From Streptomyces griseus (GTDB lineage Bacteria > Actinomycetota > Actinomycetes > Streptomycetales > Streptomycetaceae), in assembly GCF_001715295.1 (NCBI RefSeq), contig NZ_MDKB01000005.1, positions 125,645 to 189,644 on the forward strand: DNA of 64,000 nucleotides, in the 5' to 3' direction. The first letter of the stretch is position 1; each line of letters begins with the position of its first letter. Below the pieces are notes generated by a model. That model saw only the letters and a list, made by a program, of their open reading frames with translations, made no database searches and had not been told where the DNA came from. The position numbers and the translations under genes were made by a program. Below are positions 34,186 through 42,109 of this stretch, in pieces.

Positions 34186-34217
34186 CTGTCAGTGGGTCGG
34201 GCTGTCAGTGGGTCGGG
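34186..34217. repeat. Perfect 16-bp tandem repeat, two copies
   Basis: The 16-mer CTGTCAGTGGGTCGGG is present twice head to tail at 34186-34201 and 34202-34217, ending 10 bases upstream of the esterase start codon (minus strand). It may be a regulator site or an unstable spacer. Confidence 0.8.
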
Positions 34218-34233
34218 GTGGGGGCCGTTCGGG

Positions 34234-34274
34234 TACGCCGTCAGGCCGGCGCACCGGGCGGGCCTGACGGCGTA
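34234..34274. terminator. 14-bp perfect inverted repeat
   Basis: Arms TACGCCGTCAGGCC (34234-34247) and GGCCTGACGGCGTA (34261-34274) with a 13-nt loop. It sits between the TetR gene and the esterase gene, both on the minus strand, and would end TetR transcription or separate the two units. No T tract follows. Confidence 0.6.
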
Positions 34275-34290
34275 GGGGAAGGCCGGGGCC

Positions 34291-34565
34291 GGTGGCGGGC
34301 AGCCGGAAGACCGGGGCCGCAGGCAGGCGGCCGGAAGACCGGGCCGGCGGCGGGGGACGGCCGGCCGACCGGAAGTCTCCGGGCGGTGGTGGCCGGGCCT
34401 CGGAGCGGGGAGCCCAGGGCCGGTGGTGATGGACGGCCGGCGGCTGCCGGGGCGGCCCGACGCGCCGGGAGGCCAGGACCGGTGACGGCCGGCCTCGGAC
34501 CGGGGCGCCGGAGGCCGGTGGTGACGGCCGCCCGGCCGCTGCCGGGGCCGGCCGTCACGCCGGGG
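34291..34565. repeat. Degenerate GC-rich repeat region downstream of TetR gene
   Basis: Short units recur: CCGGAAGACCGG at about 34303 and 34331; GGCCGGTGGTGA at about 34418 and 34514; GCTGCCGGGG at about 34443 and 34538. The stretch codes for nothing recognisable and looks like decayed repeats between TetR and the 14-bp inverted repeat. Confidence 0.5.
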
Positions 34566-35135
34566 TCAGCGCATGGGCCAGTTGCGGAGCATCGCGTCGA
34601 GGCGGTCCAGGGTCCACTCCCAGCTCTCCTGCGCGTCCGGGGCGCTGTGACTGAAGCCCCCGGCCGCCTCCAGGCTCACGTAGCCGTGGAAGACACTGCC
34701 CAGCAGCCGTACGGCGTGGGTGCTGTCGGGTTCCGCGAGGTCGTAGCCGCGCAGGATCGCCCGCATCATCTGCGCGTGCCGGCCCCCGGCGCTCGCCGCG
34801 GCGGCCTCGGGGTCGAGCCGGTACCGCGCGGCGTCGTAGCGCCCGGGGTGCTCCCGGGCGTAGTCGCGGTAGGCGTCGGCGAAGGCCGTCAGGGCGTCCT
34901 TGCCCGCCCGCCCGGCCAGGGCGGCCGCCGCGAGGTCGGCCAGTTCCTCCAGGGCCAGGAGGGCGATCCTGGTGCGGAGGTCCTGGGAGCTCTTCAGGTG
35001 CGAGTACAGGCTCGCGACCTTGACGTCGAACCGTCTGGCGAGTGCAGAGACGGTCACCTGGTCGAAGCCGACCTCGTCGGCCAGCTCCGCCCCCGCCCGT
35101 GTCAGCCGCTCCGTGGTCAGTCCTGCGCGCACCAT
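34566..35135 (-). CDS. TetR-family regulator with WHG-type ligand domain
   Basis: 189 residues, ATG with AGGAGG upstream. HTH about 8-52: RAGAELADEVGFDQVTVSAL and ARRFDVKVASLYSHLKS. The ligand domain has the features of the WHG group (YDAARYRLDPEAA, VRLLGSVFHGYVSLEAAGGF). A clear AT-rich palindrome just upstream is probably its own operator. Likely controls itself and perhaps the esterase downstream or the divergent phosphatase; it is 389 bases from the esterase. Confidence 0.88.
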   Translation of the reverse strand: MVRAGLTTERLTRAGAELADEVGFDQVTVSALARRFDVKVASLYSHLKSSQDLRTRIALLALEELADLAAAALAGRAGKDALTAFADAYRDYAREHPGRYDAARYRLDPEAAAASAGGRHAQMMRAILRGYDLAEPDSTHAVRLLGSVFHGYVSLEAAGGFSHSAPDAQESWEWTLDRLDAMLRNWPMR

Positions 35136-35164
35136 GCCCGTCCTCCTTCAGCGGACTCCATTAT

Positions 35165-35192
35165 GCATTTACCTAATAGCTTTAGGCAAGTG
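35165..35192. promoter_or_regulatory. Probable TetR operator (CCTAA-TAGCT-TTAGG)
   Basis: An interrupted palindrome with CCTAA at 35172-35176 and TTAGG at 35182-35186, with partial symmetry continuing outward, set in a rare AT-rich patch 30-60 bases before the TetR start. Typical of TetR autoregulation. Confidence 0.65.
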
Positions 35193-35358
35193 GCATGAGC
35201 TTGAAGGTCTCTCGGCGCCCTGGTCGACCGGGGGCCGGGCGGCAGGACGGGCGTGCGCCGCCGCACCCGCGCAGAATGGGCGTGTGCTCGCGCCCCGAAC
35301 GGGCGCCTGTGCCACCCTCCGGACGGGGCCGGGCGGCCGTGCGAGCAGGAGGTGCTGG

Positions 35359-37443
35359 ATGCATCGATTCGGCCGACGCGACAACGGGCCCGACCAGGGG
35401 CGGCAGCGCCCGGTCGCCGCGCACGTGGCCCTGGCCGCCAACGGCATGGGCAGCTTCACCTGGGACCTGGCGAGCGGCACGATGCGGTACGACGAGGCGG
35501 GCCTCACCGTGATGGGGTTCCGCCCGGGCGAGTACGACGGCCGCCTGAGCACCCTGGGCGAGCGGATGGTGCCGGGCGAGCTGAGCGCGGTCCAGGACCA
35601 GGTCGACCGGGCGCTGCGGACCCGCACGGGCTTCAGCCTGTACTTCCGCGTACGGCACCGCGACGGCTGGCTGCGCTGGACGCACACCCAGGGCCATGTG
35701 GTCTGTGACCAGCAGGGGCGCCCCGTACGGGTCATCGGAATCATCCGGGACGCCAGCCAGGAGCTGCGGGCGCTCGAACAGACCGAACAACTGCGCCAGG
35801 CCCGGCTCGACCGCAGACGGCAGGCGGACATCGTCGGGCACGTCAGCGACGCGCTCGCCCCCACCGTCACGGTCGACGACGTCGCCGACGCGCTCACCAC
35901 GACGCTGCTGATGGAACAGCTCGGCGCCGCCAGCATCATCCTCGGCCTGGTGGACAACGCCCGGATGCGGCTGGCCGGATCGAACGGCGTGCATCCGGAT
36001 CTGGTCCGCGACTTCCACCTGGCACGCCTCGGCGAGCACCTGCCGCTCACCGACGCCGCCCGCACCCGGGAGACGGTCTTCATCACCAGCCGCAGGGAGT
36101 ACGCGGCGCGCTACCCGGCCATGGGCCCGTACCTCAGGATGTTCTCCGACGCCACGGCCGCCGTGTACCTGCCGCTGATCGCCCACGACGACGCCATCGG
36201 CGCGCTGGGCCTCACCTACGACGGCCGGGCGCCCTTCACGCACGACGAGCGGACGGTGCTGACGGCGCTGGGCAAGGTCATCGCCCAGTCCCTCCAACGG
36301 GCCCTGCTGTACGACCGCGAGCACGAGCTGGCCGCCGGCCTCCAGACGGCCATGCTCCCCGGCCACCTGCCGCACGTACCCGGACTGGGACTCGCGACCC
36401 GTTACCGGCCGGCCAGGGCCCAGAGCGGGATCGGCGGCGACTGGTACGACGCGCTCCCCCTGCCCGACGGCCGCATGGCCGCCGTCGTCGGGGACGTCCA
36501 GGGCCACGACGTGACCGCCGCGGCCGTCATGGGCCAACTCCGCATCGCCCTGCGGGCGTACGCCGCCGAGGGGCATCCGCCCACGACGGTCGTGGCCCGG
36601 GCCTCCGCCTTCCTCGCCGAGCTGGACACGGACCGGTTCGCCACCTGCCTGTTCGCCCTCCTCGACCCCGCCACCGGTCTGACCGTACTCGTCCGCGCCG
36701 GGCACCTCGACGCCGTACTGCGCCGGCCGGACGGCACCTGCGACTGGCTCGACGCCCCGGGAGGACTGCCGCTCGGCCTCACCGCCCCGGGAGCCCAGCC
36801 CGCCTATCCGGCCCTCGAGACCGTCCTGGAACCCGGTTCGACCCTGCTCCTGTGCACGGACGGCCTCGTCGAGGCGCGCAGCGAGGACATCGACCGGGGG
36901 CGCGCCCGCCTCCTCGGCGAACTCCGGACCGGTCCCCGCGATCCCGACACCCTCGCCGACCACCTGCTGCGCACGATGGGCGGCTACACGGGAGGCGAGG
37001 ACGACGTGGCCCTGCTGGTGATGCGGCGCTTCCCCGGGGAGCACGCGGCCGACCCCCGGATGGAGGTCACCGTCACCCCCGCGGACGCCGGTTCCCTCAA
37101 GGCCGCACGCCGCGCCCTGCGCACAGCGCTCGGCCGCTGGTCCCTGGACGCGATGGCCGACACGGCGGAACTGCTCGCGTGCGAACTGGCTACCAACGCC
37201 CTGCTGCACACCCGCGGCAGCGCCACGCTCACGGCCAGCGTCGTCAGCGAGGAGGGGCGCGCGGTGCGCCTGGCCGTCACCGACACCTCGACGGCCTCCC
37301 CCAGACGGAGGGCCGCAACCGAGCAGTCGACCTCGGGCCGCGGGCTCATGCTCCTCGAGGAACTGGCCACGGACTGGGGCGTCGAACCGCGGGGGGACGG
37401 CAAGACCGTCTGGTGCGAGATATCGGTGACGGGAGCGAGCTGA
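35359..37443 (+). CDS. PAS-GAF-SpoIIE phosphatase with anti-sigma kinase domain
   Basis: 694 residues, ATG at 35359 preceded by AGGAGG. PAS about 22-135 (NGMGSFTWDLASGTMRYD; PAC part LRWTHTQGHVVCDQQGRPV), GAF about 150-310, SpoIIE about 320-545 (LQTAMLPGHLPHVPGLGLA, GIGGDWYDALPLPDG, VVGDVQGHDVTAAAVMG, LLLCTDGLVEAR) and an RsbW-like HATPase about 565-692 (ELLACELATNALLHTRG, SGRGLMLLEELATDWG). Same architecture as the protein at 30717-32834 but clearly diverged, so these are paralogues with separate inputs. Separated from TetR by a shared divergent promoter region. Confidence 0.9.
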   Translation: MHRFGRRDNGPDQGRQRPVAAHVALAANGMGSFTWDLASGTMRYDEAGLTVMGFRPGEYDGRLSTLGERMVPGELSAVQDQVDRALRTRTGFSLYFRVRHRDGWLRWTHTQGHVVCDQQGRPVRVIGIIRDASQELRALEQTEQLRQARLDRRRQADIVGHVSDALAPTVTVDDVADALTTTLLMEQLGAASIILGLVDNARMRLAGSNGVHPDLVRDFHLARLGEHLPLTDAARTRETVFITSRREYAARYPAMGPYLRMFSDATAAVYLPLIAHDDAIGALGLTYDGRAPFTHDERTVLTALGKVIAQSLQRALLYDREHELAAGLQTAMLPGHLPHVPGLGLATRYRPARAQSGIGGDWYDALPLPDGRMAAVVGDVQGHDVTAAAVMGQLRIALRAYAAEGHPPTTVVARASAFLAELDTDRFATCLFALLDPATGLTVLVRAGHLDAVLRRPDGTCDWLDAPGGLPLGLTAPGAQPAYPALETVLEPGSTLLLCTDGLVEARSEDIDRGRARLLGELRTGPRDPDTLADHLLRTMGGYTGGEDDVALLVMRRFPGEHAADPRMEVTVTPADAGSLKAARRALRTALGRWSLDAMADTAELLACELATNALLHTRGSATLTASVVSEEGRAVRLAVTDTSTASPRRRAATEQSTSGRGLMLLEELATDWGVEPRGDGKTVWCEISVTGAS

Positions 37444-37552
37444 CCGCGTCCGCCTCACCGCGCCGGTGGCCGATCAGATGCTCGTCTTCGATACTGGTGT
37501 CCGGTCCGATCCGGCTCCGCGGCCCGGCAGGCACCCTTCCCAGGAGGCTCCG

Positions 37553-38545
37553 TTGCGCATGCTCATCAACGTCCCTGAGACCGTCGTCGCCGACGGACTG
37601 CGCGGCATGGCCGCCGCCCACCCCGAACTCACCGTGGACGTCGAGAACCGTCTGGTCCTCAGGCGCGACGCGCCCGTGGCCGGCAAGGTGGGCCTCGTCT
37701 CCGGCGGCGGATCCGGGCACGAGCCGCTGCACGCGGGATTCGTCGGGCCCGGCATGCTGTCCGCGGCGTGTCCCGGTGAGATCTTCACCTCCCCGGTGCC
37801 CGACCAGATGGTGAAGGCCGCCGCCGCCGTCGACAGCGGCGCGGGCGTCCTGTTCGTGGTGAAGAACTACACCGGGGACGTACTGAACTTCGACATGGCG
37901 GCCGAACTCGCCGAGGAGGAGGGCGTCCGGGTCGCCCGGGTCCTGGTCGACGACGACGTGGCGGTGACCGACAGCACCTTCACGGCGGGCCGGCGGGGCA
38001 CGGGCGCGACCCTGTTCGTCGAGAAGATCGCCGGCGCCCTCGCGGACGAGGGCGCGTCGCTGGAGCGGGTGGAGGCCGTGGCCCGGCAGGTGAACGCGTC
38101 GGCACGCAGCTTCGGGGTGGCGCTCAGCGCCGTCACCACCCCCGCCAAGGGGAGCCCGACGTTCGACCTTCCCTCAGGGGAACTCGAGTTGGGCATCGGT
38201 ATCCACGGCGAGCCGGGCCGGGAGCGGCGCCCGATGATGACGTCCGGCGAGATCGCCGACTTCGCGGTGCACGCGGTGCTGGAGGACCTGCGCCCGAGCG
38301 GGCCGGTGCTGGTGCTGGTCAACGGGATGGGCGCAACGCCCCTGCTGGAGCTCTACGGGTTCAACGCCGAGGTGCGGCGGGTGCTGTCCGAGCGCGGTGT
38401 ACCGGTGGCTCGTACGCTGGTGGGGAATTACGTGACGTCGCTCGACATGGCGGGCTGCTCGGTGACCGTCTGCCAGGTGGACGAGGAGTTGCTGCGGCTC
38501 TGGGACGCGCCGGTACAGACGCCCGCGCTCCGCTGGGGCCGGTGA
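37553..38545 (+). CDS. dhaK: Dihydroxyacetone kinase, DhaK subunit
   Basis: 330 residues. Binds dihydroxyacetone covalently as a hemiaminal on a His, here in GIGIHGEPG (H218). Other family motifs: GLVSGGGSGHEPLHAGFVG, VLFVVKNYTGDVLNF, and VLVNGMGATPLLELY. I choose TTG 37553 (protein starts MRMLINV as family members do) with AGGAGG 5 nt upstream; ATG 37559 is the alternative. Followed by dhaL (39-base gap) and dhaM; together they phosphorylate dihydroxyacetone with phosphate from PEP via EI and HPr. Confidence 0.9.
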   Translation: MRMLINVPETVVADGLRGMAAAHPELTVDVENRLVLRRDAPVAGKVGLVSGGGSGHEPLHAGFVGPGMLSAACPGEIFTSPVPDQMVKAAAAVDSGAGVLFVVKNYTGDVLNFDMAAELAEEEGVRVARVLVDDDVAVTDSTFTAGRRGTGATLFVEKIAGALADEGASLERVEAVARQVNASARSFGVALSAVTTPAKGSPTFDLPSGELELGIGIHGEPGRERRPMMTSGEIADFAVHAVLEDLRPSGPVLVLVNGMGATPLLELYGFNAEVRRVLSERGVPVARTLVGNYVTSLDMAGCSVTVCQVDEELLRLWDAPVQTPALRWGR

Positions 38546-38584
38546 ACGGACCGCCCGTGACGTGCGCGAGGAACAGGAGAGGGT

Positions 38585-39202
38585 GTGCTCGACACCGATT
38601 TCTTCCGTCGCTGGATGACCGCCACCGCGGCGGCCGTCGACCGTGAGGCCGACAGGCTGACCGACCTGGACGCCGCGATCGGCGACGCCGATCACGGGAC
38701 CAACCTGCAGCGCGGCTTCACCGCGGTGACCGCCGCCCTCGGCGGGGAGTCCCCCGCGACTCCGGGGGCCGTGCTGACGCTGGCGGGACGGCAGCTCATC
38801 TCGACGGTCGGCGGTGCGTCGGGGCCGCTGTACGGGACCCTGCTGCGCCGCACCGGCCGGGCACTGGGCGAGGCACCCGAGGTGAGCACCGGGCAGCTGG
38901 CCGAGGCACTCGGGGAGGGCGTCGCGGCGGTGGCCCAGCTGGGCGGGGCGCAGGCCGGTGACAAGACGATGCTCGACGCGCTGCTGCCGGCCGTCCAGGC
39001 GCTGGGGACCTCGGCCGAGGCCGCCCGGGACGCGGCGCTGGCCGGCGCGGCGGCGACCGTGCCCCTGCTGGCACGCAAGGGCAGGGCCAGTTATCTGGGT
39101 GAGCGCAGCATCGGGCACGAGGATCCGGGGGCGGCCTCTTCGGCCCTGCTGGTCGGGGCACTCGTGGAGGCGGCCGGGGCGAGCGGTGGAGGCGGCGCGT
39201 GA
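38585..39202 (+). CDS. dhaL: Dihydroxyacetone kinase, DhaL (ADP-binding) subunit
   Basis: 205 residues, GTG start after GGAGAGGGT. Metal/nucleotide site DAAIGDADHGTNLQRGF near the N terminus supplies the Asp residues binding Mg-ADP, and the Ser/Gly-rich VGGASGPLYGTLLRR and GDKTMLDALLPAVQ motifs follow. ADP stays bound and is rephosphorylated by DhaM. Ends with a GTGA overlap into dhaM. Confidence 0.92.
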   Translation: MLDTDFFRRWMTATAAAVDREADRLTDLDAAIGDADHGTNLQRGFTAVTAALGGESPATPGAVLTLAGRQLISTVGGASGPLYGTLLRRTGRALGEAPEVSTGQLAEALGEGVAAVAQLGGAQAGDKTMLDALLPAVQALGTSAEAARDAALAGAAATVPLLARKGRASYLGERSIGHEDPGAASSALLVGALVEAAGASGGGGA

Positions 39203-39612
39203 ACACCGGGGATCGGCAGGTCGGAATAGTCCTGGTCTCGCACAGCGGGCCGGTCGCGGAGGCCGTCGCCGAGCTGGCCAGGGGGCTGGCGGCCGGTGGT
39301 GCGACGGCTCCGGTCGCCGCGGCCGGGGGGACGTCCGCAGGAGGCCTGGGCACGAGTGCGGAGCTGATCTCGGAGGCGGCCAGGGCGGTCGACGGGGGCG
39401 CCGGGGTGGCGCTGCTCGTCGACCTGGGCAGTGCGGTGCTGACGGTGAAGGCCATGCTGGCCGAAGGCGGCGAACTGCCCGAGGGCTCCCGGCTGGTGGA
39501 CGCCCCGTTCGTCGAGGGGGCGGTCGCCGCCCTGGTGACCGCGTCGGCGGGCGGTGACCTCGCGGCGGTGGAGGCGGCCGCCACGGAGGCGTACGGCTAC
39601 CGCAAGACGTGA
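39199..39612 (+). CDS. dhaM: PTS-type phosphoryl donor DhaM (EIIA domain)
   Basis: 137 residues with the mannose-family EIIA fold; phosphorylated His in GIVLVSHSGPVAEAVAELA, followed by ALLVDLGSAVLTVKAML. Only the EIIA domain is present; the HPr and EI modules fused in the E. coli protein are absent, so it depends on the general PTS. Start overlaps dhaL by 4 bases. A large hairpin follows directly. Confidence 0.9.
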   Translation: MNTGDRQVGIVLVSHSGPVAEAVAELARGLAAGGATAPVAAAGGTSAGGLGTSAELISEAARAVDGGAGVALLVDLGSAVLTVKAMLAEGGELPEGSRLVDAPFVEGAVAALVTASAGGDLAAVEAAATEAYGYRKT

Positions 39613-39617
39613 AGGCA

Positions 39618-39677
39618 GGGCCGGCCACCCTCCGGCCGCCCCCTCACGCGGGGAGCGGCCGGAGGGCTGGCCGGCCC
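39618..39677 (+). terminator. Long hairpin terminator after dhaKLM
   Basis: Outer arms 39618-39639 and 39655-39677 pair over 22 bp with one bulged base, and an inner CCCC/GGGG (39640-39643, 39650-39653) extends the stem to a 6-nt loop. No T tract, as is common in Streptomyces. Confidence 0.8.
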
Positions 39678-39866
39678 ACCGCGTGTTCCCTTTCCGCCGA
39701 GCGTGCCCCCGGTGGCGTCGGTACGGGCGGCCGAGCGGGCCCCGGTGCGCCGTTCCGGCACGGCGGCACACCCGGCCGGCGCCCCCCGGGTGACCGGTGG
39801 GCGGGCTCCACGGGCGCCGGCCCGGTCCGGTGGTCACGGGCGTCCGCGCCCCGCACACTTGACGGC

Positions 39867-40373
39867 ATGCCGACAGCCAAGCGCAGTGCCGGGATCCTGC
39901 TCTTCCGCGTCGTCCCCCGCGGGGACGACGGGCAGGACGCCGAGGTGCTGATCGGGCACATGGGCGGTCCGTTCTGGGCGGGCCGCGAGACGGCGTCCTG
40001 GTCGGTGCCCAAGGGTGAGTACGAGCCCGATGAGGAGCCCGCCGCGGCGGCCCGCCGGGAGTTCGAGGAGGAGCTGGGGCTGCCCGTCCCGGACGGCACG
40101 TGGGTGCCGCTGGGAGAGGTGCGGCAGCCGAGCCGTAAACGGGTGACCGTGTGGGCGGTGGAGGGCGACCTGGACCCTGCGCGCGCGGTCCCCGGGACCT
40201 TCACGATGGAGTGGCCGCGGGGCTCCGGCGTGCAGCGGGAGTTCCCGGAGATGGACCGGTTCGCCTGGTGCACGCCGGAGGAGGCCGCGGAACGCCTGGT
40301 GGTGGGCCAGCGGGTCTTCGTGGACCGGCTGCGGCGTTACGTGCGGGACGGGCGACTCCCCCCGCGGCCGTAG
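39867..40373 (+). CDS. NUDIX hydrolase
   Basis: 168 residues with a complete NUDIX box: GEYEPDEEPAAAARREFEEE then LGL, matching G-x5-E-x7-REUxEExGU. The N terminus KRSAGILLFRVV and the middle WAGRETASWSVPKG are typical of small NUDIX proteins related to diadenosine polyphosphate or dNTP pyrophosphatases. Substrate unknown; monocistronic. Confidence 0.88.
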   Translation: MPTAKRSAGILLFRVVPRGDDGQDAEVLIGHMGGPFWAGRETASWSVPKGEYEPDEEPAAAARREFEEELGLPVPDGTWVPLGEVRQPSRKRVTVWAVEGDLDPARAVPGTFTMEWPRGSGVQREFPEMDRFAWCTPEEAAERLVVGQRVFVDRLRRYVRDGRLPPRP

Positions 40374-40389
40374 GCTCTCCTGCCCGCAC

Positions 40390-40710
40390 CGGCGGCCGGG
40401 ACGTTGAGGCGGTCACGCGGGAACCGGCTGCGGAAGCTCCGGTAGTGCGGGACGCCGCCGACGGCCCCGGGATACCGGGCGAGCGCGGTCTCCAGGTCCT
40501 CGCCCAGGCTGGGCGAGGTGGTTCGTCGGTTCGTCCACGGCCGGCAGACCGGCCGGGCTGCCGGCCGGGCGGTGCGAGCGAACGCTGCTGTCCGGCGGAG
40601 GGCGCGGCGACAAGGACGGACAGGTCCTCGGGGCGGCACAGGCCGGGTGCCGGCAACTCGCCGGTGGATCCGGGCCGGCCCGCCGCGCAGGTGGCGGGGG
40701 CAGGCCTGAC
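40390..40710 (-). pseudogene. Decayed ABC-F ATPase (ribosomal-protection type), C-terminal relic
   Basis: No intact frame, but minus-strand fragments line up with the end of an ABC-F protein. One frame reads AAGRPG, then CRPEDLSVLVAAPSAGQQRS, equivalent to the approach to the LSxGQ signature with Leu changed to Pro. A second frame gives VDEPTNHL, the Walker B plus ABC-F signature. A third gives GEDLETALARYPGAVGGVPH and YRSFRSRFPRDRL, equivalent to the conserved VVVSHD switch region now PHY. At least two frame changes and a deletion after the signature separate the pieces. A 9-bp inverted repeat (40498-40518) lies at one break. The 5' three quarters of the gene are gone. Intact relatives protect ribosomes from macrolides, lincosamides or streptogramins. 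My alignment is from memory of the family. Confidence 0.72.
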
Positions 40711-40767
40711 GGACGACGGGAGCGTACGCCGTCGCGCAAGCCGTCGGCTCCCTCCCCGCAGGAGTCG

Positions 40768-41985
40768 TCAGGACAGCGGTGGCTGCGCGAACCGCACCAG
40801 TTCGAGCGCCTGCTGCGGGAACCAGGCGCCGGCGGCCGGGTCGACGGTCCCGCGCTCCGGGTCCTCGGGCCCGTCGGTACCGCGCAGGCAGAGCCCGTCG
40901 GACTCCCCGGGGATCTTGATCCACAGCCTGGCGTCGTGCAGCGGGTCGCCCGTACGGGTGGTGGGGCGGGCACCCAGCCCGCGGTCCGGCGGGTTGCACC
41001 ACTCCTGCGGGTCGGTGTACTTCCCCGCGGGCGGGGTCCAGGCGCCCCGGCCGTTGCGGCTGGAATCGGTGACGAAGTGCTTCATCCGCGCGGGATCGGC
41101 GTCGACGTGCGCGTCCAGCCAGGCCTGGGCGTCGGTGCGCGGCCACCACTGGTCCGGGCAGTCGGCGCTGTCGCCGCCGGCGTCCGCGTAGGCGAGGCAG
41201 GACGAGATCAGCTTGCCGTACCAGGCGTTGGCGTCCTCGCTCTGGTAGTTCGACGCGTTGGTGTAGAAGCCGGTGGCCCGCTCGACGCCGCCCTTCAGCA
41301 GGCGCGGCACGATGCTGTTGACCGAGTGCCAGCCCTGGTGCCCGGTGTCGAGGTACACCTTCGTACGGGCGAGCGGCTCCAGGGTGTCGACCGCGTAGTT
41401 CACCTCCGTGTAGCGGGCCGCCGTCCTGGTGCCTTCGGCGTCGTCCTGGCCGCAGTCGGCCGGGAGCAGGGCGAGCGAGTCCGGCTCCAGCACGACCATG
41501 GCCTCGTGGCCACCGATACCGCGGGCGACGGCGTCGATCCACGCGCGGTACTCGGCGGTCGTGGACGCACCGCCGCCCGAGTAGTTGGCGCAGTCCCGGC
41601 CCGGGACGTTGTACAGGGCGAACACCGGGACGGACCGCTGCTTCCCCGCCTCCTGGACGACGCCCCTCGCCCGGCTCTCGACCTCGGCGGGGCTCTGGTC
41701 GCCGTACCAGACGGCGTGCGGAGTGCGGGCCATGGCGACGACGCCCGCCGCGTCGCCCAGCCGTCCCTGCCGGACGAGGTCGTGAACCTGGCTGTACGCG
41801 CCGGGGTTGGCCTCGGGCGCGTACAACCGCGTGCCCTCCTGGCCGGCGGTCCGGGCGGCGGATGCTCCGGAGCCGGAGCGCGCGCCCTCGTCCGCGGGGC
41901 CGGCCGCGGCTGTCTGCACGGTCAGCAGCAGAGCGGCCGCGCAGGCGAGCGGCACGGCTGTGAACAGCGTCGTTCTGGTGCGCAT
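40768..41985 (-). CDS. Secreted glycoside hydrolase family 6 (cellulase)
   Basis: 405 residues, ATG at 41985 with GAGGGA upstream. Signal peptide residues 1-29 (TTLFTAVPLACAAALLLTVQ). The GH6 catalytic domain starts at LYAPEANPGAYSQV; active-site pieces are YNVPGRDCANYSGGGA (first Asp), VVLEPDSLALLP (catalytic acid Asp), VYLDTGHQGWHSV, and the C-terminal WCNPPDRGLG, LWIKIPGESDG. No carbohydrate-binding module or linker remains. It hydrolyses beta-1,4-glucan from the non-reducing end or internally. Two CebR-type operators lie 40-80 bases upstream, fitting induction by cellobiose. Confidence 0.93.
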   Translation of the reverse strand: MRTRTTLFTAVPLACAAALLLTVQTAAAGPADEGARSGSGASAARTAGQEGTRLYAPEANPGAYSQVHDLVRQGRLGDAAGVVAMARTPHAVWYGDQSPAEVESRARGVVQEAGKQRSVPVFALYNVPGRDCANYSGGGASTTAEYRAWIDAVARGIGGHEAMVVLEPDSLALLPADCGQDDAEGTRTAARYTEVNYAVDTLEPLARTKVYLDTGHQGWHSVNSIVPRLLKGGVERATGFYTNASNYQSEDANAWYGKLISSCLAYADAGGDSADCPDQWWPRTDAQAWLDAHVDADPARMKHFVTDSSRNGRGAWTPPAGKYTDPQEWCNPPDRGLGARPTTRTGDPLHDARLWIKIPGESDGLCLRGTDGPEDPERGTVDPAAGAWFPQQALELVRFAQPPLS

Positions 41986-42026
41986 GAGTGTCCATCCCTC
42001 TGTCGCGGCGATGCACGAGGAACGTG

Positions 42027-42040
42027 CGGGAGCGCTCCCA
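42027..42040. promoter_or_regulatory. CebR-type operator 1
   Basis: CGGGAGCGCTCCCA differs from the palindromic CebR box TGGGAGCGCTCCCA at one base. Located 42 bases upstream of the GH6 cellulase start. CebR is the LacI-family cellobiose/cellotriose-responsive repressor of cellulose genes in Streptomyces. Confidence 0.85.
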
Positions 42041-42050
42041 CTCATACGCG

Positions 42051-42064
42051 CGGGAGCGCTCCCA
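42051..42064. promoter_or_regulatory. CebR-type operator 2
   Basis: A second identical 14-mer CGGGAGCGCTCCCA, 24 bases from the first centre to centre. Two boxes may give tighter repression of the cellulase gene. The second also lies in front of nothing else on the plus strand. Confidence 0.85.
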
Positions 42065-42109
42065 TGAGCGTTTCGGATGACCATGTATGCGTCAAGAGTT
42101 GTGCGACCG

